From an uncultured Christensenella sp. (GTDB lineage: Bacteria > Bacillota > Clostridia > Christensenellales > Borkfalkiaceae): DNA of 64,000 nt. The position numbers were made by a program, and so were the translations under genes. Under the pieces are notes generated by a model that was not told the origin of the DNA, ran no database searches, and worked only from the letters and a program-made list of their open reading frames with translations. The stretch lies in NCBI GenBank assembly GCA_910577055.1, contig CAJTKX010000001.1, positions 434,001-498,000 on the forward strand, read 5' to 3'. Positions 39,622-48,430 of the stretch are shown in pieces (the stretch's first letter is position 1; each line of letters begins with the position of its first letter).

Positions 39622-42600
39622 GCCGCCGAGCTTTTCCGCAACCTCGGAAAGCTTAACCGAAACGACTTTGGATACGCCCTTTTCTTCCATTGTTACGCCG
39701 AAGAGAATGTCCGCGCTTTCCATTGTGGGCTTACGGTGGGTTATGACGATGAACTGCGTGTCGGAAGCGAACTTCTTCAAGTATTTTGCATATCTTGCAA
39801 CGTTTGCTTCGTCAAGCGCAGCTTCGATTTCGTCGAGAACGCAGAACGGCATAGGGCGCATACCTATAATTGCAAACAATATCGCAATTGCGGTAAGGGC
39901 GCGCTCCCCGCCCGATAAAAGCGAAATTTTGGAAAGTTTTTTGCCCGGGGGACAAGCAACTATTTCAACGCCCGCGTTGAGGGGGTCGTCACAGTCGGTG
40001 TAGTCGAGTTGCAGCTCGGCTTTACCGCCTCCGAACAACTCTTTAAACGTGCGTTTGAAGTTTTCGTTGATAATGTTAAAGCCTTCGTCGAAAATCTTCA
40101 ACATTTCGGCGCGGATATCGTCAAGCGCGGTGTTAAGGTCGGAAATTGCCTTTTCCAAATCTTCTTTATCCGTCACCATTTTTTCATAATGGGCGGACAA
40201 TTCGTCGTATTCTTCGACCGCGTTGTGGTTAATAGCGCCGAGCATAGTCAACTGCCTTTTACAGCTTGAAATCTGTGAGTTTGCAGTGGAAACGTCGTAA
40301 TCGTCTTCCTTGTACTTTAAGCAACCCTCGTAAGTTTCGCCGTACTCTTCCTCAATACGTTGGCGCAAATATTCCAAATCGCTGTCGATTTTGGTAAGCG
40401 CCATATCGAGGTTGTGCGATTTTTCAATCAGTTTTTCGCGCTCCTCTATGCTTTCGAGTCTGTCGATATCGCCCTTCTTTATCCTCTCGTTCAAATCGTT
40501 TTTGAACTGAGTAACTTCGCCTATCTGGCGGCGCAAATCGTTTACGACTTTTTGCTCCTCTTCGGTCAAAGCCGTTTTTTCGGCTTGGGCGTTCAACGCT
40601 TCGATTTCCTTTTTGATTTCTGGAATGGCTGCGTTGGTCCGCTCGATTTTTTGGTGCAAGCTTTGCTTTTCCGCTTCGAGGCGGGCTATTGTTTCGGACG
40701 AGGACTGAACCGCACTTTCAAGCGACGCGATTTCTATGCGCAGTCCGTTCAACTTATCAAGCTTTTCCATACGCTGTTTGCGCATTTTGTTGAACTCTTC
40801 GCTCATATCGTCCATTGCAGTTGACGCTTCGTTGGTCTGCCTTGAAAGGTGACTTTCGCCTTGCGTTACGTCTGTGTATTCCGTGTCGAGTCCCGAAAGT
40901 CTTTGCTTTAACTCGTTAACCGATTGGCTGTAAGCCGCATATTCGCTTTCCGCCGCCGTAACCGATTGCATCAAAAGCGTCTGCTTTTCGGTAACGGTAG
41001 CAAGCTCTAACCTGGCGTCTTGTAATTTGTTTCTTAAAAGGGTCAACTCGTCCGCAGCCGTAGTTTTGGAATTTTCGTATTCCGCGCGCTTACTCTCGGC
41101 GCGAAGAAGGAAGCCTTTCTTTGCCTCAACGCCCTCTTCAAGCTCTTTAATACGCCTTTCGTTCGCCAAAAGGTTGCCCGCAACCTCTCTTTTGGAACCG
41201 CCCGTCATCGAGCCGGAAACCGCGATTTGGTCGCCGTCGAGCGTAACTATTTTGAACGCGCGGGGGTAGCGTCTTGATATTTGCGTAGCGTTTTGAATAT
41301 TATCTACGATTAATGTATTACCCAAAAGGTTATGTATTACGCTTTCGAACTGCTTATCGAATTGAACAAGGTCAATCGCAAAGCCTATCGCGCCCATATC
41401 GTGAACGGCGGCTTTTATTTGGTCGTTTTCGTATCTCAGGCGCATTGCGTCTATGGGCAAGAAAGTAACTTGACCCGAGCGGGTGCGCTTTAAGTACTCG
41501 ATAAGTTCCCTTGCGTCGTCGCGCGTGCCGGTTACAACGTTTTGCATTGCGCCGCCGAAAGCCGTTTCAATTGCAACCTCATAATCCTTATCGCAGCTTA
41601 CGATATCGGCAATAAGTCCTTTTACTTTTTTTGAAAGCTCGGGGTTGTCCTTCGCATCGCTCATAAGCTTTTTGACCGAATAGATATATCCGTCGAACCT
41701 ATCGCGAAGCGCGCGGACGGTAGTTAAGCTGTCGTTTAAGCTTCTAATTTGCGCTTCGGTATCGTAAATTTGTTTTACCAAGATTTGAATTTTTTCTTCG
41801 CTTGCGGCAAGTTTCGCCTCTGCCTCGGATAAAAGCGCGTCCTCATTGCCGAGGAATTGCGCAAGTGAATTGCCTCGCTCTATACTGCTGTCGTACTCCG
41901 CATGGGCTTTATCACGACGGTCGCGAACGCGCGTCATACGCGCCTCTATCGCGCTCATACGCTCGTTTATAAGGTCTTTTTGCGCCTCTAACGAGCCCAT
42001 ATTTTTACGCAGCTCCGACAAGTCTTTAAAGGTATCCAAAACCTTCTTTCTGTGCTGACCCGTCATATATTCGTAGTCGGAAATCTTCTTGGACAGCTCG
42101 TCCGACTGAGCTTGCAGCTCATCAGACTGACTTTTCATAACGGTAATTCTTTCGGTGTTTTTGCTGCTTAAAGCCTCGCTTCTCCGCATATCGCGCTCTA
42201 TCTCTTCTATTCTTTTCATCGAATAGGTGATATCCTCTTGCGCGGCGGCAAGTTTGGCTTTTACTGATTTTGCGCGCTCGGTATACAATTTTGCCTCGCC
42301 GCTCTTGTGTTCGATACCGACCTCGTAGCGGCGGATTCTGTCGTTTAAATCTTGCAAAGTCACGTCGGCTTCGTCAAGGTTTTTTCTACACTCGTGGTAC
42401 TCCGCAAGCAAATCCTCCATATGCTTGACAAGGTATTCGACTCTGTCGTCGATATTCTTCTTTTTATCGTTTATCTTCTGCTTTTCGCCCTCTGCGCCGT
42501 CATGGCGGAATATGTATAAGTTGGTTTCGTGCTTTCTCAGCTCCGAATAAATTTCGCGGTATTTAATTGCGTTTTCCGCCGCCTTTTTCAAGGGGTTTAA

Positions 42601-43206
42601 CTGCCTTTCTACTTCTTGCATACGCTGCGCGTGCACGAATAGGTTGTCCTTGGCGGCGTTAAGTTTACGCTCCGCATCGGCTTTTCTATCCTTAAAAACG
42701 ACTATGCCCGTTGCTTCCTCGAAGATAGAACGTCTGTCCTCGGGCTTGGCGTTCATAATCTGTTCGATACGACCTTGTCCGATAATGGAGTAGCCTTCTT
42801 TTGCGGCGCCCGCACCGTGCAACAACCCGGTCAACACCTTCATACGCGAAGTCTGCTTGTTTAAAAGATACTCGCTTTCGCCGTCGCGGTAAAGCCGCCT
42901 CGTCATTTCGACTTCGTCGCAGTCGATATCGAAAATTCGCTTGGTGTTGTCGAATGTAAGAGTAACCTCGCACATGGACATCTTGCGCCTTGCCTCGGTG
43001 CCGCTGAAAATAACGTCAAGCATCTGCGAGCCGCGCATCATCTTTGCCGACTGTTCGCCGAGAACCCACCTTATTGCATCGGCAACGTTTGACTTGCCGC
43101 AACCGTTGGGTCCTACTATACAAGTTACGCCCTCGCCGAGGTTGACGGTAGTTTTGTCCGCAAAAGATTTGAACCCTACAAGTTGTATTTGTTTAAAAGT
43201 AATCAT
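39607..43206 (-). CDS. smc: Chromosome segregation protein SMC
   Basis: Condensin ATPase of 1199 residues, the family's standard length. The start is ATG 43206 behind GAGGGAGTTTTTT; a 20-residue upstream extension is unsupported. Walker A is IVGPNGCGKSNV near residue 32. Two long coiled-coil arms flank a hinge at about residues 500-660 (LIADIVSCDKDYEVAIETAFGG, GSMTGGSKREVAGNLL, quoted in part). The C-terminal signature is LLSGGERALTAIAILF, with Walker B FCVLDEIEAALDEANV. Its partners ScpA/ScpB are not in the window. Upstream of it is a 190-base structured spacer after rnc. Confidence 0.96.
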   Translation of the reverse strand: MITFKQIQLVGFKSFADKTTVNLGEGVTCIVGPNGCGKSNVADAIRWVLGEQSAKMMRGSQMLDVIFSGTEARRKMSMCEVTLTFDNTKRIFDIDCDEVEMTRRLYRDGESEYLLNKQTSRMKVLTGLLHGAGAAKEGYSIIGQGRIEQIMNAKPEDRRSIFEEATGIVVFKDRKADAERKLNAAKDNLFVHAQRMQEVERQLNPLKKAAENAIKYREIYSELRKHETNLYIFRHDGAEGEKQKINDKKKNIDDRVEYLVKHMEDLLAEYHECRKNLDEADVTLQDLNDRIRRYEVGIEHKSGEAKLYTERAKSVKAKLAAAQEDITYSMKRIEEIERDMRRSEALSSKNTERITVMKSQSDELQAQSDELSKKISDYEYMTGQHRKKVLDTFKDLSELRKNMGSLEAQKDLINERMSAIEARMTRVRDRRDKAHAEYDSSIERGNSLAQFLGNEDALLSEAEAKLAASEEKIQILVKQIYDTEAQIRSLNDSLTTVRALRDRFDGYIYSVKKLMSDAKDNPELSKKVKGLIADIVSCDKDYEVAIETAFGGAMQNVVTGTRDDARELIEYLKRTRSGQVTFLPIDAMRLRYENDQIKAAVHDMGAIGFAIDLVQFDKQFESVIHNLLGNTLIVDNIQNATQISRRYPRAFKIVTLDGDQIAVSGSMTGGSKREVAGNLLANERRIKELEEGVEAKKGFLLRAESKRAEYENSKTTAADELTLLRNKLQDARLELATVTEKQTLLMQSVTAAESEYAAYSQSVNELKQRLSGLDTEYTDVTQGESHLSRQTNEASTAMDDMSEEFNKMRKQRMEKLDKLNGLRIEIASLESAVQSSSETIARLEAEKQSLHQKIERTNAAIPEIKKEIEALNAQAEKTALTEEEQKVVNDLRRQIGEVTQFKNDLNERIKKGDIDRLESIEEREKLIEKSHNLDMALTKIDSDLEYLRQRIEEEYGETYEGCLKYKEDDYDVSTANSQISSCKRQLTMLGAINHNAVEEYDELSAHYEKMVTDKEDLEKAISDLNTALDDIRAEMLKIFDEGFNIINENFKRTFKELFGGGKAELQLDYTDCDDPLNAGVEIVACPPGKKLSKISLLSGGERALTAIAILFAIIGMRPMPFCVLDEIEAALDEANVARYAKYLKKFASDTQFIVITHRKPTMESADILFGVTMEEKGVSKVVSVKLSEVAEKLGGDTIM

Positions 43207-43396
43207 AAAAAACTCCCTCACGAAAATCTCGGCTATACTCGCCCCGCGATTTTTCGTGATTTTCAAGGGTCACTCGCCCCTTGTGCCGCAATCTTTAAGG
43301 GCACACATATATTATTGCGGCATTGCACTCTCGGTCAGCCGCAAGTTTGCGCAAATTGAGTGCGCTAAGCAAAAAACGTCGTTTTTGCTTGCGCCG
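43207..43396 (-). other. Structured rnc-smc spacer
   Basis: 190 bases without a gene. It contains several hairpins: an imperfect one over 43215-43258 (TCACGAAAA / TTTTTCGTGA), TTGCGGC / GCCGCAA about 43313-43345, and AAGCAAAAA / TTTTTGCTT about 43368-43390 just after rnc. The words ACTCGCCCC occur twice. Confidence 0.5.
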
Positions 43397-44029
43397 TTAA
43401 TTATCGGTACAAGCTATATAGTCAAGAGCTTGCTTTGCAGCCTCTTGTTCGGCTTCCCTAAGTTTATCGGCTTCGCCTTGAAATGTCTTGCCGAAAAGCC
43501 TTAACTTCGCTATATGTCGGGGGCTTTGCTCCGTTCCCACGCGCTCGTGCTCGTAAACCGGGCAACTTTTTCCACGCGCTTGCAACAGCTCTTGCAATTT
43601 GCCTTTATGGTTTTTCGGCGCGCCGACGGCAAAATCGAGCGTAGCGTTTACGAATTGCTTCGCCGCGTTCAGTCCGCCGTCGAGATATATTGCCGCAACA
43701 ACCGCCTCGTATGCGGAAGGAATAGCTTTTTTATTATTCAAGTCGCCCATGCTGCGAATAAGCGATTTGTCCAACCCGAGTTTTTCCGAAACGCTTTTTA
43801 ACGCTCCGTCCGAAACGAGGGCTTTTCGCTTTTCGGTCAACTGCCCTTCGCTTGTGTTTTCGTCGAAAATTTTCTCGGAAACTATAAACTCCAATATCGC
43901 GTCGCCGAAAAATTCAAGCGTTTCGTTGTTTTCCGTATTGTCTGCCGAAGAAAGCGTCAGCGCCCGCTTCAACAAGTTTTTATCTTTAAAAGTGTAATTC
44001 AAATTCTTCTCTGTTTGAGAAAAGTCCAC
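43397..44029 (-). CDS. rnc: Ribonuclease III
   Basis: Double-stranded-RNA endonuclease for rRNA processing, 210 residues. It starts at GTG 44029 behind GGAGGAAGAGTA, overlapping the plsX stop by one base. The catalytic signature is ETLEFFGDAILEF near residue 35. The second acidic motif reads IPSAYEAVVAAIYLDGG near residue 110: the glutamate is kept, but the aspartate normally three residues before it is Ser here. The dsRNA-binding domain covers about residues 140-205 (KGKLQELLQARGK to EAAKQALDYI). It follows plsX directly, but the usual acpP between them is missing. Confidence 0.92.
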   Translation of the reverse strand: MDFSQTEKNLNYTFKDKNLLKRALTLSSADNTENNETLEFFGDAILEFIVSEKIFDENTSEGQLTEKRKALVSDGALKSVSEKLGLDKSLIRSMGDLNNKKAIPSAYEAVVAAIYLDGGLNAAKQFVNATLDFAVGAPKNHKGKLQELLQARGKSCPVYEHERVGTEQSPRHIAKLRLFGKTFQGEADKLREAEQEAAKQALDYIACTDN

Positions 44030-45060
44030 TACTCTTCCTCCGGAATAAGCGCGGCAAAGTCCACTCCTTCAAGCTTTTTTTCGACCGCGGGCACCAAGCC
44101 GCCCCTATAAATCGCCGCAGCGTTCGCAATAGATGCGGCTATCGTCTTTGCCTTGGAAGAACCGTGGCTTTTTACCACAACCTTTTTAAGCCCCAATAAA
44201 AGCGCGCCGCCGAATTTTTCGAAGTCGAGCTGCCCGCGCATACGCTTTATTGCCTTGCGCATAAATAAGTAACCGATTTTAGATGAAAGCGTTGCCGAAA
44301 ACTCCTTTTTTATAACGCCCAATACGAGCTTGCCGCAACCTTCCATTGATTTAAGCGCGATATTGCCCGAAAATCCGTCAGCAACTACCACGTCGCACTC
44401 GGACAGCATTATATCCCGCCCCTCGACGTTGCCGACGAAGTTCACGCCCTTCATTTTGGAAAGGCATGCGTAAGTTTCTTGGTGCAAGGGGTCGCCCTTG
44501 TGCTCCTCCGTACCGTTGGATAAAAGCCCGACCTTAGGCTCTTTTATGCCAAAGCCCGCCTCTGCATAAGCCGAAGCAAGAATGGCGAATTGGCACAACA
44601 TAACGGGCTTACACTCCGCGTTTGCGCCGCAGTCGCAAAGAAGAGTCACCCCGCCGCGGTTATTAGGAATCGCGGGGCATAGCGCGGGGCGCTTAATACC
44701 CCTTATTCTTCCCAAAATAAGCTGTCCTCCGACTATGGTTGCCCCCGTGGAACCCGCCGTAACAAGCGCGCAAATATCTTCCTCTTTTTTAAGCATCCAA
44801 TATGCGGCTATAAGCGACGACTGCTTGCGTTTTATCGCCTCGGTGGGGATATCGTTCATACCGATAACGTCGGGGCAGTCTACGATTTCAAGACGGGTCT
44901 TGTCGTACTTGTATTTTGCAAGCTCTTTCTCGATTTCGGCTTGTCTACCCGTCAAAATGAGATGCAATTCTTTATCGTTTTCAAGCGCCAAAGCAGCGCC
45001 TTCGCAAGTTGCCGCGGGGGCGTTATCGCCGCCCATTGCGTCCACTAAAATTTTTATCAT
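44029..45060 (-). CDS. plsX: Phosphate acyltransferase PlsX
   Basis: Converts acyl-ACP to acyl-phosphate, the first step of phospholipid synthesis in Bacillota. ATG 45060 is chosen (GCGGAGGAGCGT upstream, 343 aa); the frame reaches 45078 but loses the ribosome site. Family motifs are IKILVDAMGGDNAP at the N-terminus, VTAGSTGATIVGG near 100, NVEGRDIMLSECDVVVADGF near 215 (part) and HGSSKAKTI near 300. Peripheral membrane enzyme. First gene of plsX-rnc with its own promoter. Confidence 0.95.
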   Translation of the reverse strand: MIKILVDAMGGDNAPAATCEGAALALENDKELHLILTGRQAEIEKELAKYKYDKTRLEIVDCPDVIGMNDIPTEAIKRKQSSLIAAYWMLKKEEDICALVTAGSTGATIVGGQLILGRIRGIKRPALCPAIPNNRGGVTLLCDCGANAECKPVMLCQFAILASAYAEAGFGIKEPKVGLLSNGTEEHKGDPLHQETYACLSKMKGVNFVGNVEGRDIMLSECDVVVADGFSGNIALKSMEGCGKLVLGVIKKEFSATLSSKIGYLFMRKAIKRMRGQLDFEKFGGALLLGLKKVVVKSHGSSKAKTIAASIANAAAIYRGGLVPAVEKKLEGVDFAALIPEEE

Positions 45061-45100
45061 ACGCTCCTCCGCGGACAAAATTTAAAAATACGTCTTTTTT

Positions 45101-45129
45101 ATTGTAACACAATAAAATAAAAAACACAA
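45101..45129 (-). promoter_or_regulatory. plsX promoter
   Basis: Minus-strand TTGTGT (45124-45129), 17-base spacer, TACAAT (45101-45106). No FapR-like site was recognised nearby. Confidence 0.7.
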
Positions 45130-45143
45130 ATGAATTGACTTAC

Positions 45144-46427
45144 TTAATTCTCGGGCGCATTTTCGCCGTTTTCGTCACAAATCTCGCCCTCTTCGGCGGG
45201 AGCGGAATAGACTACGCGCTTGACGGGGTTGTACTTGTCCTTGCGCAGCCGCACGGTTTTTTTGTAGCCGCCGCGCGTCACCGTGATATAGCTTTCGCTC
45301 GTCATACCGTCCTTGCCCGCCTTAGCTTTTTCGGGAGAGTCGCAGCTTTCCTCGGGCGCGGGGATAGTGCCCGTTACCTCGGATGAAACGGAGTACTCCG
45401 TTCCGTCATCGTATCCGTAAATACTGAAAGTTACGCTACCGTTTACCGTGTTTGCTCGGATATAGACGGGCGAGGGATACGGGTTTGAAATTTTCAAATC
45501 GAAATAAGTGCCGCTGACCATTGCATCGCGCGAAGGAGGCACATACGATACTGCAAGCGAATGAGGGTGATACTCTTTGATTTCAAGTCCCGACAAAAGC
45601 GCGGCGTTGTAAAGCGTGGTGCTTACTTGGCAAACCCCGCCTCCTACGCCCTCGATAAACTCTCCTTTTTCGATTATTTTGGCGGGCAAAAAACCCCTTT
45701 CTTTAACCCTTGCCCCCACAATATCATTGAACGAAAGAGTTTTTCCGCTCTCCAGAACGGTACCGTTGATTTTGCCCGCCGCAAGGCGAATATTGCTTGT
45801 TCTGTTTATATTCGAACCGTCAAAGTAAGTCGTAAAAGTACACAAAAGCCGCGTGGCTTTTTTAACTTCCGACATGTTTTTTTGCCGCTTCACGATATTA
45901 TAGCTTAACGTTACCGGCTCGAACCCGCCGTTTAACGACGCTTTTATATCTTCAATAAGCTTTTTCTCGTCCGCAAGTTTTCCGTCGTTCCCTTCGAAGT
46001 AAGAAAACGGCGTTGAAAACGAAGAAAATTTTGCGTAAGGCTCGGTAACGGAAACGCTTTCGTTGCGGCATATGTTGGGGGCAATTGAATTTAAACCGCA
46101 TAAGTAATAGCTGACATCCGCGCAGAGCTTATCCCCCTTTTTGGCGTTTTTCAACAGTGTATAAATATTATCCTTGTAGTAAATTTCGGGGAATTTAAAG
46201 GTGTAAATTTTGCGCCCACCGCGCACCTCCAAGGTTTTACCCTTTAAATCGTTTTCGATATTTTGCCGCAAAACACAAGCGGCTTCTTGCCGTGTAAGTC
46301 CGCCCACGGCAACGCCGTCAACCTCTACCCCCTTAGGAATCGAAAGGGTAAAACCGCCGAATAAAAAAATTACGCTCGCTAAAACGGCGAGCATAAAAAT
46401 TGCAATGTTAAATTTTAGAATTTTCAA
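45144..46427 (-). CDS. VanW-family membrane-associated protein
   Basis: 427 residues with one N-terminal hydrophobic segment (FNIAIFMLAVLASVIFLFGG, residues 6-25), likely a signal anchor. Residues about 30-200 look like the peptidoglycan-binding-4-type region (VDGVAVGGLTRQEAACVLRQ). The VanW domain (about 215-345) shows SFNDIVGARVKERGFLPA, GGGVCQVSTTLYNAALLSG and HPHSLAVSYVPPSRDA. VanW is named from vancomycin clusters, but its function is unresolved and it is widespread in Clostridia, so no resistance is implied. It overlaps the PHP gene by 20 bases. Confidence 0.88.
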   Translation of the reverse strand: MKILKFNIAIFMLAVLASVIFLFGGFTLSIPKGVEVDGVAVGGLTRQEAACVLRQNIENDLKGKTLEVRGGRKIYTFKFPEIYYKDNIYTLLKNAKKGDKLCADVSYYLCGLNSIAPNICRNESVSVTEPYAKFSSFSTPFSYFEGNDGKLADEKKLIEDIKASLNGGFEPVTLSYNIVKRQKNMSEVKKATRLLCTFTTYFDGSNINRTSNIRLAAGKINGTVLESGKTLSFNDIVGARVKERGFLPAKIIEKGEFIEGVGGGVCQVSTTLYNAALLSGLEIKEYHPHSLAVSYVPPSRDAMVSGTYFDLKISNPYPSPVYIRANTVNGSVTFSIYGYDDGTEYSVSSEVTGTIPAPEESCDSPEKAKAGKDGMTSESYITVTRGGYKKTVRLRKDKYNPVKRVVYSAPAEEGEICDENGENAPEN

Positions 46428-47244
46428 TATTAAGCCTCTTCAAAAGCGACGCGCTCGGCTCGAAGCAAGGCTGACCGATAACTCGGCTGCCGCCCGACGC
46501 GTGCGTGTCCGAACCGCCCGTTGCAAACAATCCGAGCGACTCGGCAAGATTTTTATAGTATGCCGTCTGCTCCTTAGTATGCGTAGTGTAATAAACTTCT
46601 ATTCCGCCAAGCCCGCAAGCGATTAAGCTTTTAATTCTGTCAAAAAGCGCCGGCGCGCTCATACTTATTCTCGCGGGGTGGGCAACTACCGCAAGCCCGC
46701 CCGCAGAGGTTATAGCCTCTACCGCTTCTTCGGGCGAGGGGCGGTGAATACACGAAAACGCGGGTTTACCGTATGCAAGAAATTTTTTAAAAAATTTGTC
46801 GCAATTCGAAACGTAGCCTTTTTTGACCATAACTCGGGCAATGTGCATACCGTGTACGGGCGAAGCGGAGTATTCCCTTTCCGCAAACACCTCTTCCAAC
46901 GTTATGTTAAAACCGCAGCCGTTAAGCTTGTAAATTATATCTTCCGCCCGTTTAAGCGAGCTTTCGAAAAGCCGTTTTTGAAAGGGCGCAAACTTTTCAC
47001 TATCCACGCCGTAACCCAATGTGTGAAATTTAATCCGTCCGTCGTAGGCGGAAACTTCTATACCCGTAACGGTCTTTATCCCCTTTTCGGCGGCAAGCGA
47101 AGAAATTTCTTTACACCCGTCCGCGGTATCGTGGTCCGTTAAAGCGATTAAACCCAATTTCGCGGTTTCGGCTGCGGCGACGATATCGACAAGGTTTTGC
47201 ATACCGTCCGAAAAATATGAATGAATATGCAAGTCGGCTTTCAT
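46408..47244 (-). CDS. PHP-domain metallophosphoesterase
   Basis: 278 residues. The N-terminal metal site DLHIHSYFSDG and ALTDHDTADG, the middle VHGMHIARVMV and VVAHPARIS, and the C-terminal GGSDTHASG are the classic PHP motifs. The closest functional type is the YciV/TrpH group (5-prime exonuclease / 3-prime,5-prime-nucleoside bisphosphate phosphatase). Predicted cytoplasmic. It overlaps the recF stop by four bases (ATGA), so translation is coupled; a nucleic-acid or nucleotide clean-up role is inferred. Confidence 0.88.
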   Translation of the reverse strand: MKADLHIHSYFSDGMQNLVDIVAAAETAKLGLIALTDHDTADGCKEISSLAAEKGIKTVTGIEVSAYDGRIKFHTLGYGVDSEKFAPFQKRLFESSLKRAEDIIYKLNGCGFNITLEEVFAEREYSASPVHGMHIARVMVKKGYVSNCDKFFKKFLAYGKPAFSCIHRPSPEEAVEAITSAGGLAVVAHPARISMSAPALFDRIKSLIACGLGGIEVYYTTHTKEQTAYYKNLAESLGLFATGGSDTHASGGSRVIGQPCFEPSASLLKRLNIENSKI

Positions 47245-48326
47245 CTCTTTACCGCCCCGCCCTCTATTTTAATTTTGTTCGCTTCTTTCCCGTAAAGCAC
47301 GCGCTCGGCGTGGGTGCAAGTTAAAATTGTCTGCAAACCCGAGGTTCTTTCAACCAACTTTTTGCGGCGGGGAAGGTCAAGCTCGCTCATAACGTCGTCG
47401 AGGATAAGCACGGGGTACTCGCCCGACAGCTCTTTGAAGATTTCAACTTCCGCAAGCTTTATGGAAAGCGCCGCCGTTCTCGTCTGCCCTTGAGAGGCAA
47501 AGTTTTTCGCGTCGATACCGTTTATATCGATATCGATATCGTCACGGTGCGGTCCGGACGCCGTATAGCCTAAACGAATATCCCTATCGTAATTGTTGGA
47601 CAGCTCGTCGAAAAGCCGCTTTTCAAGCTCCGCCTCGGTCCCCTTGTATTTCTTTTCGGGGGAAATTTTCAACTCCTCTCCTCCGTCGGTCAGAAAGGAA
47701 TGAGCGGCGGCGGCAAGGGGCGCAAGCATCTCGATATAGTCGGCGCGCTTGCGCGCAACTACGGCTGCATACTTGCACAACTGTTCGTCCCATACGGGCA
47801 AGCTGTCGTAAACGGCGTCCAAATCGCGCAATTTTAAAAGATTGTTGCGCTGTTCCAAAATTTTATTATACCTTTGCAACGCAATATAGTACGGGCGTGA
47901 AAGTTGGGATATGGAAACGTTCATAAACCGCCTTCTTTCGTCGGGTCCGTCTTGGATAAGCCGCAACTCGTGCGGGGAAAAGAAAACCGAAAAAAGATTG
48001 CCCAAAATGTCCGCGCTTTTGGTGATTTTATTGCCGTTAAGCTTAAATTCCCGTCCCGTTTCGCAAATGGTCGCGTTAATGACGATTTTACCGTATCTGC
48101 CCTCGGCTTCCGCGGCAAGCTCTGCTTTTTGTTCGCCTTGGCGAATAAGCTGCTTATCGCGCTTTGCCCGCGGAGATACGCCGGTGCATAGGTAAAAAAC
48201 CGCCTCGGCACAGTTGGTTTTGCCTTGCGCGTTTTTGCCGAAAAGAACGTTGAGCCCGTCCGTAAACTCAACGCTTTCATCGGCGTAATTTCTGAAATTT
48301 TTCAAATTCAAATTTTTTATGCGCAT
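47241..48326 (-). CDS. recF: DNA replication/repair protein RecF
   Basis: SMC-like ATPase that loads RecA at gaps, 361 residues. Walker A is LFGKNAQGKTN near residue 30, the ABC signature is SQGQTRTAALSIKLAE near 295, and Walker B is VLILDDVMSELD near 325. It is transcribed divergently from dnaA across a 104-base gap instead of in the common dnaA-dnaN-recF order. No Shine-Dalgarno precedes its ATG. It heads a three-gene unit with the PHP and VanW genes. Confidence 0.95.
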   Translation of the reverse strand: MRIKNLNLKNFRNYADESVEFTDGLNVLFGKNAQGKTNCAEAVFYLCTGVSPRAKRDKQLIRQGEQKAELAAEAEGRYGKIVINATICETGREFKLNGNKITKSADILGNLFSVFFSPHELRLIQDGPDERRRFMNVSISQLSRPYYIALQRYNKILEQRNNLLKLRDLDAVYDSLPVWDEQLCKYAAVVARKRADYIEMLAPLAAAAHSFLTDGGEELKISPEKKYKGTEAELEKRLFDELSNNYDRDIRLGYTASGPHRDDIDIDINGIDAKNFASQGQTRTAALSIKLAEVEIFKELSGEYPVLILDDVMSELDLPRRKKLVERTSGLQTILTCTHAERVLYGKEANKIKIEGGAVKR

Positions 48327-48342
48327 TTTCGGTCAAAACACT

Positions 48343-48371
48343 TTGATTTTAGTCTGTTTTTGTTGTATAAT
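48343..48371 (+). promoter_or_regulatory. dnaA promoter
   Basis: TTGATT (48343-48348), 17-base spacer, TATAAT (48366-48371). The predicted start is about 48378, some 50 bases before dnaA. Confidence 0.75.
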
Positions 48372-48385
48372 TGTTAACGATACTT

Positions 48386-48414
48386 ATTATAGCAAAAATT
48401 TCGGAAATTTCAAA
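48386..48414 (-). promoter_or_regulatory. recF promoter facing the dnaA promoter
   Basis: Minus-strand TTTGAA (48409-48414), 17-base spacer, TATAAT (48386-48391). Its predicted start (about 48379) abuts that of dnaA, so each transcript crosses the other's promoter. Confidence 0.5.
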
Positions 48415-48430
48415 GGATTAAACCTCGATT

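Noticed and set aside
45144..46427. Vancomycin resistance from the VanW-like gene
   Set aside because: VanW-domain proteins are common in Clostridia outside van clusters, and no vanA/B, vanH, vanX or VanRS gene is present.
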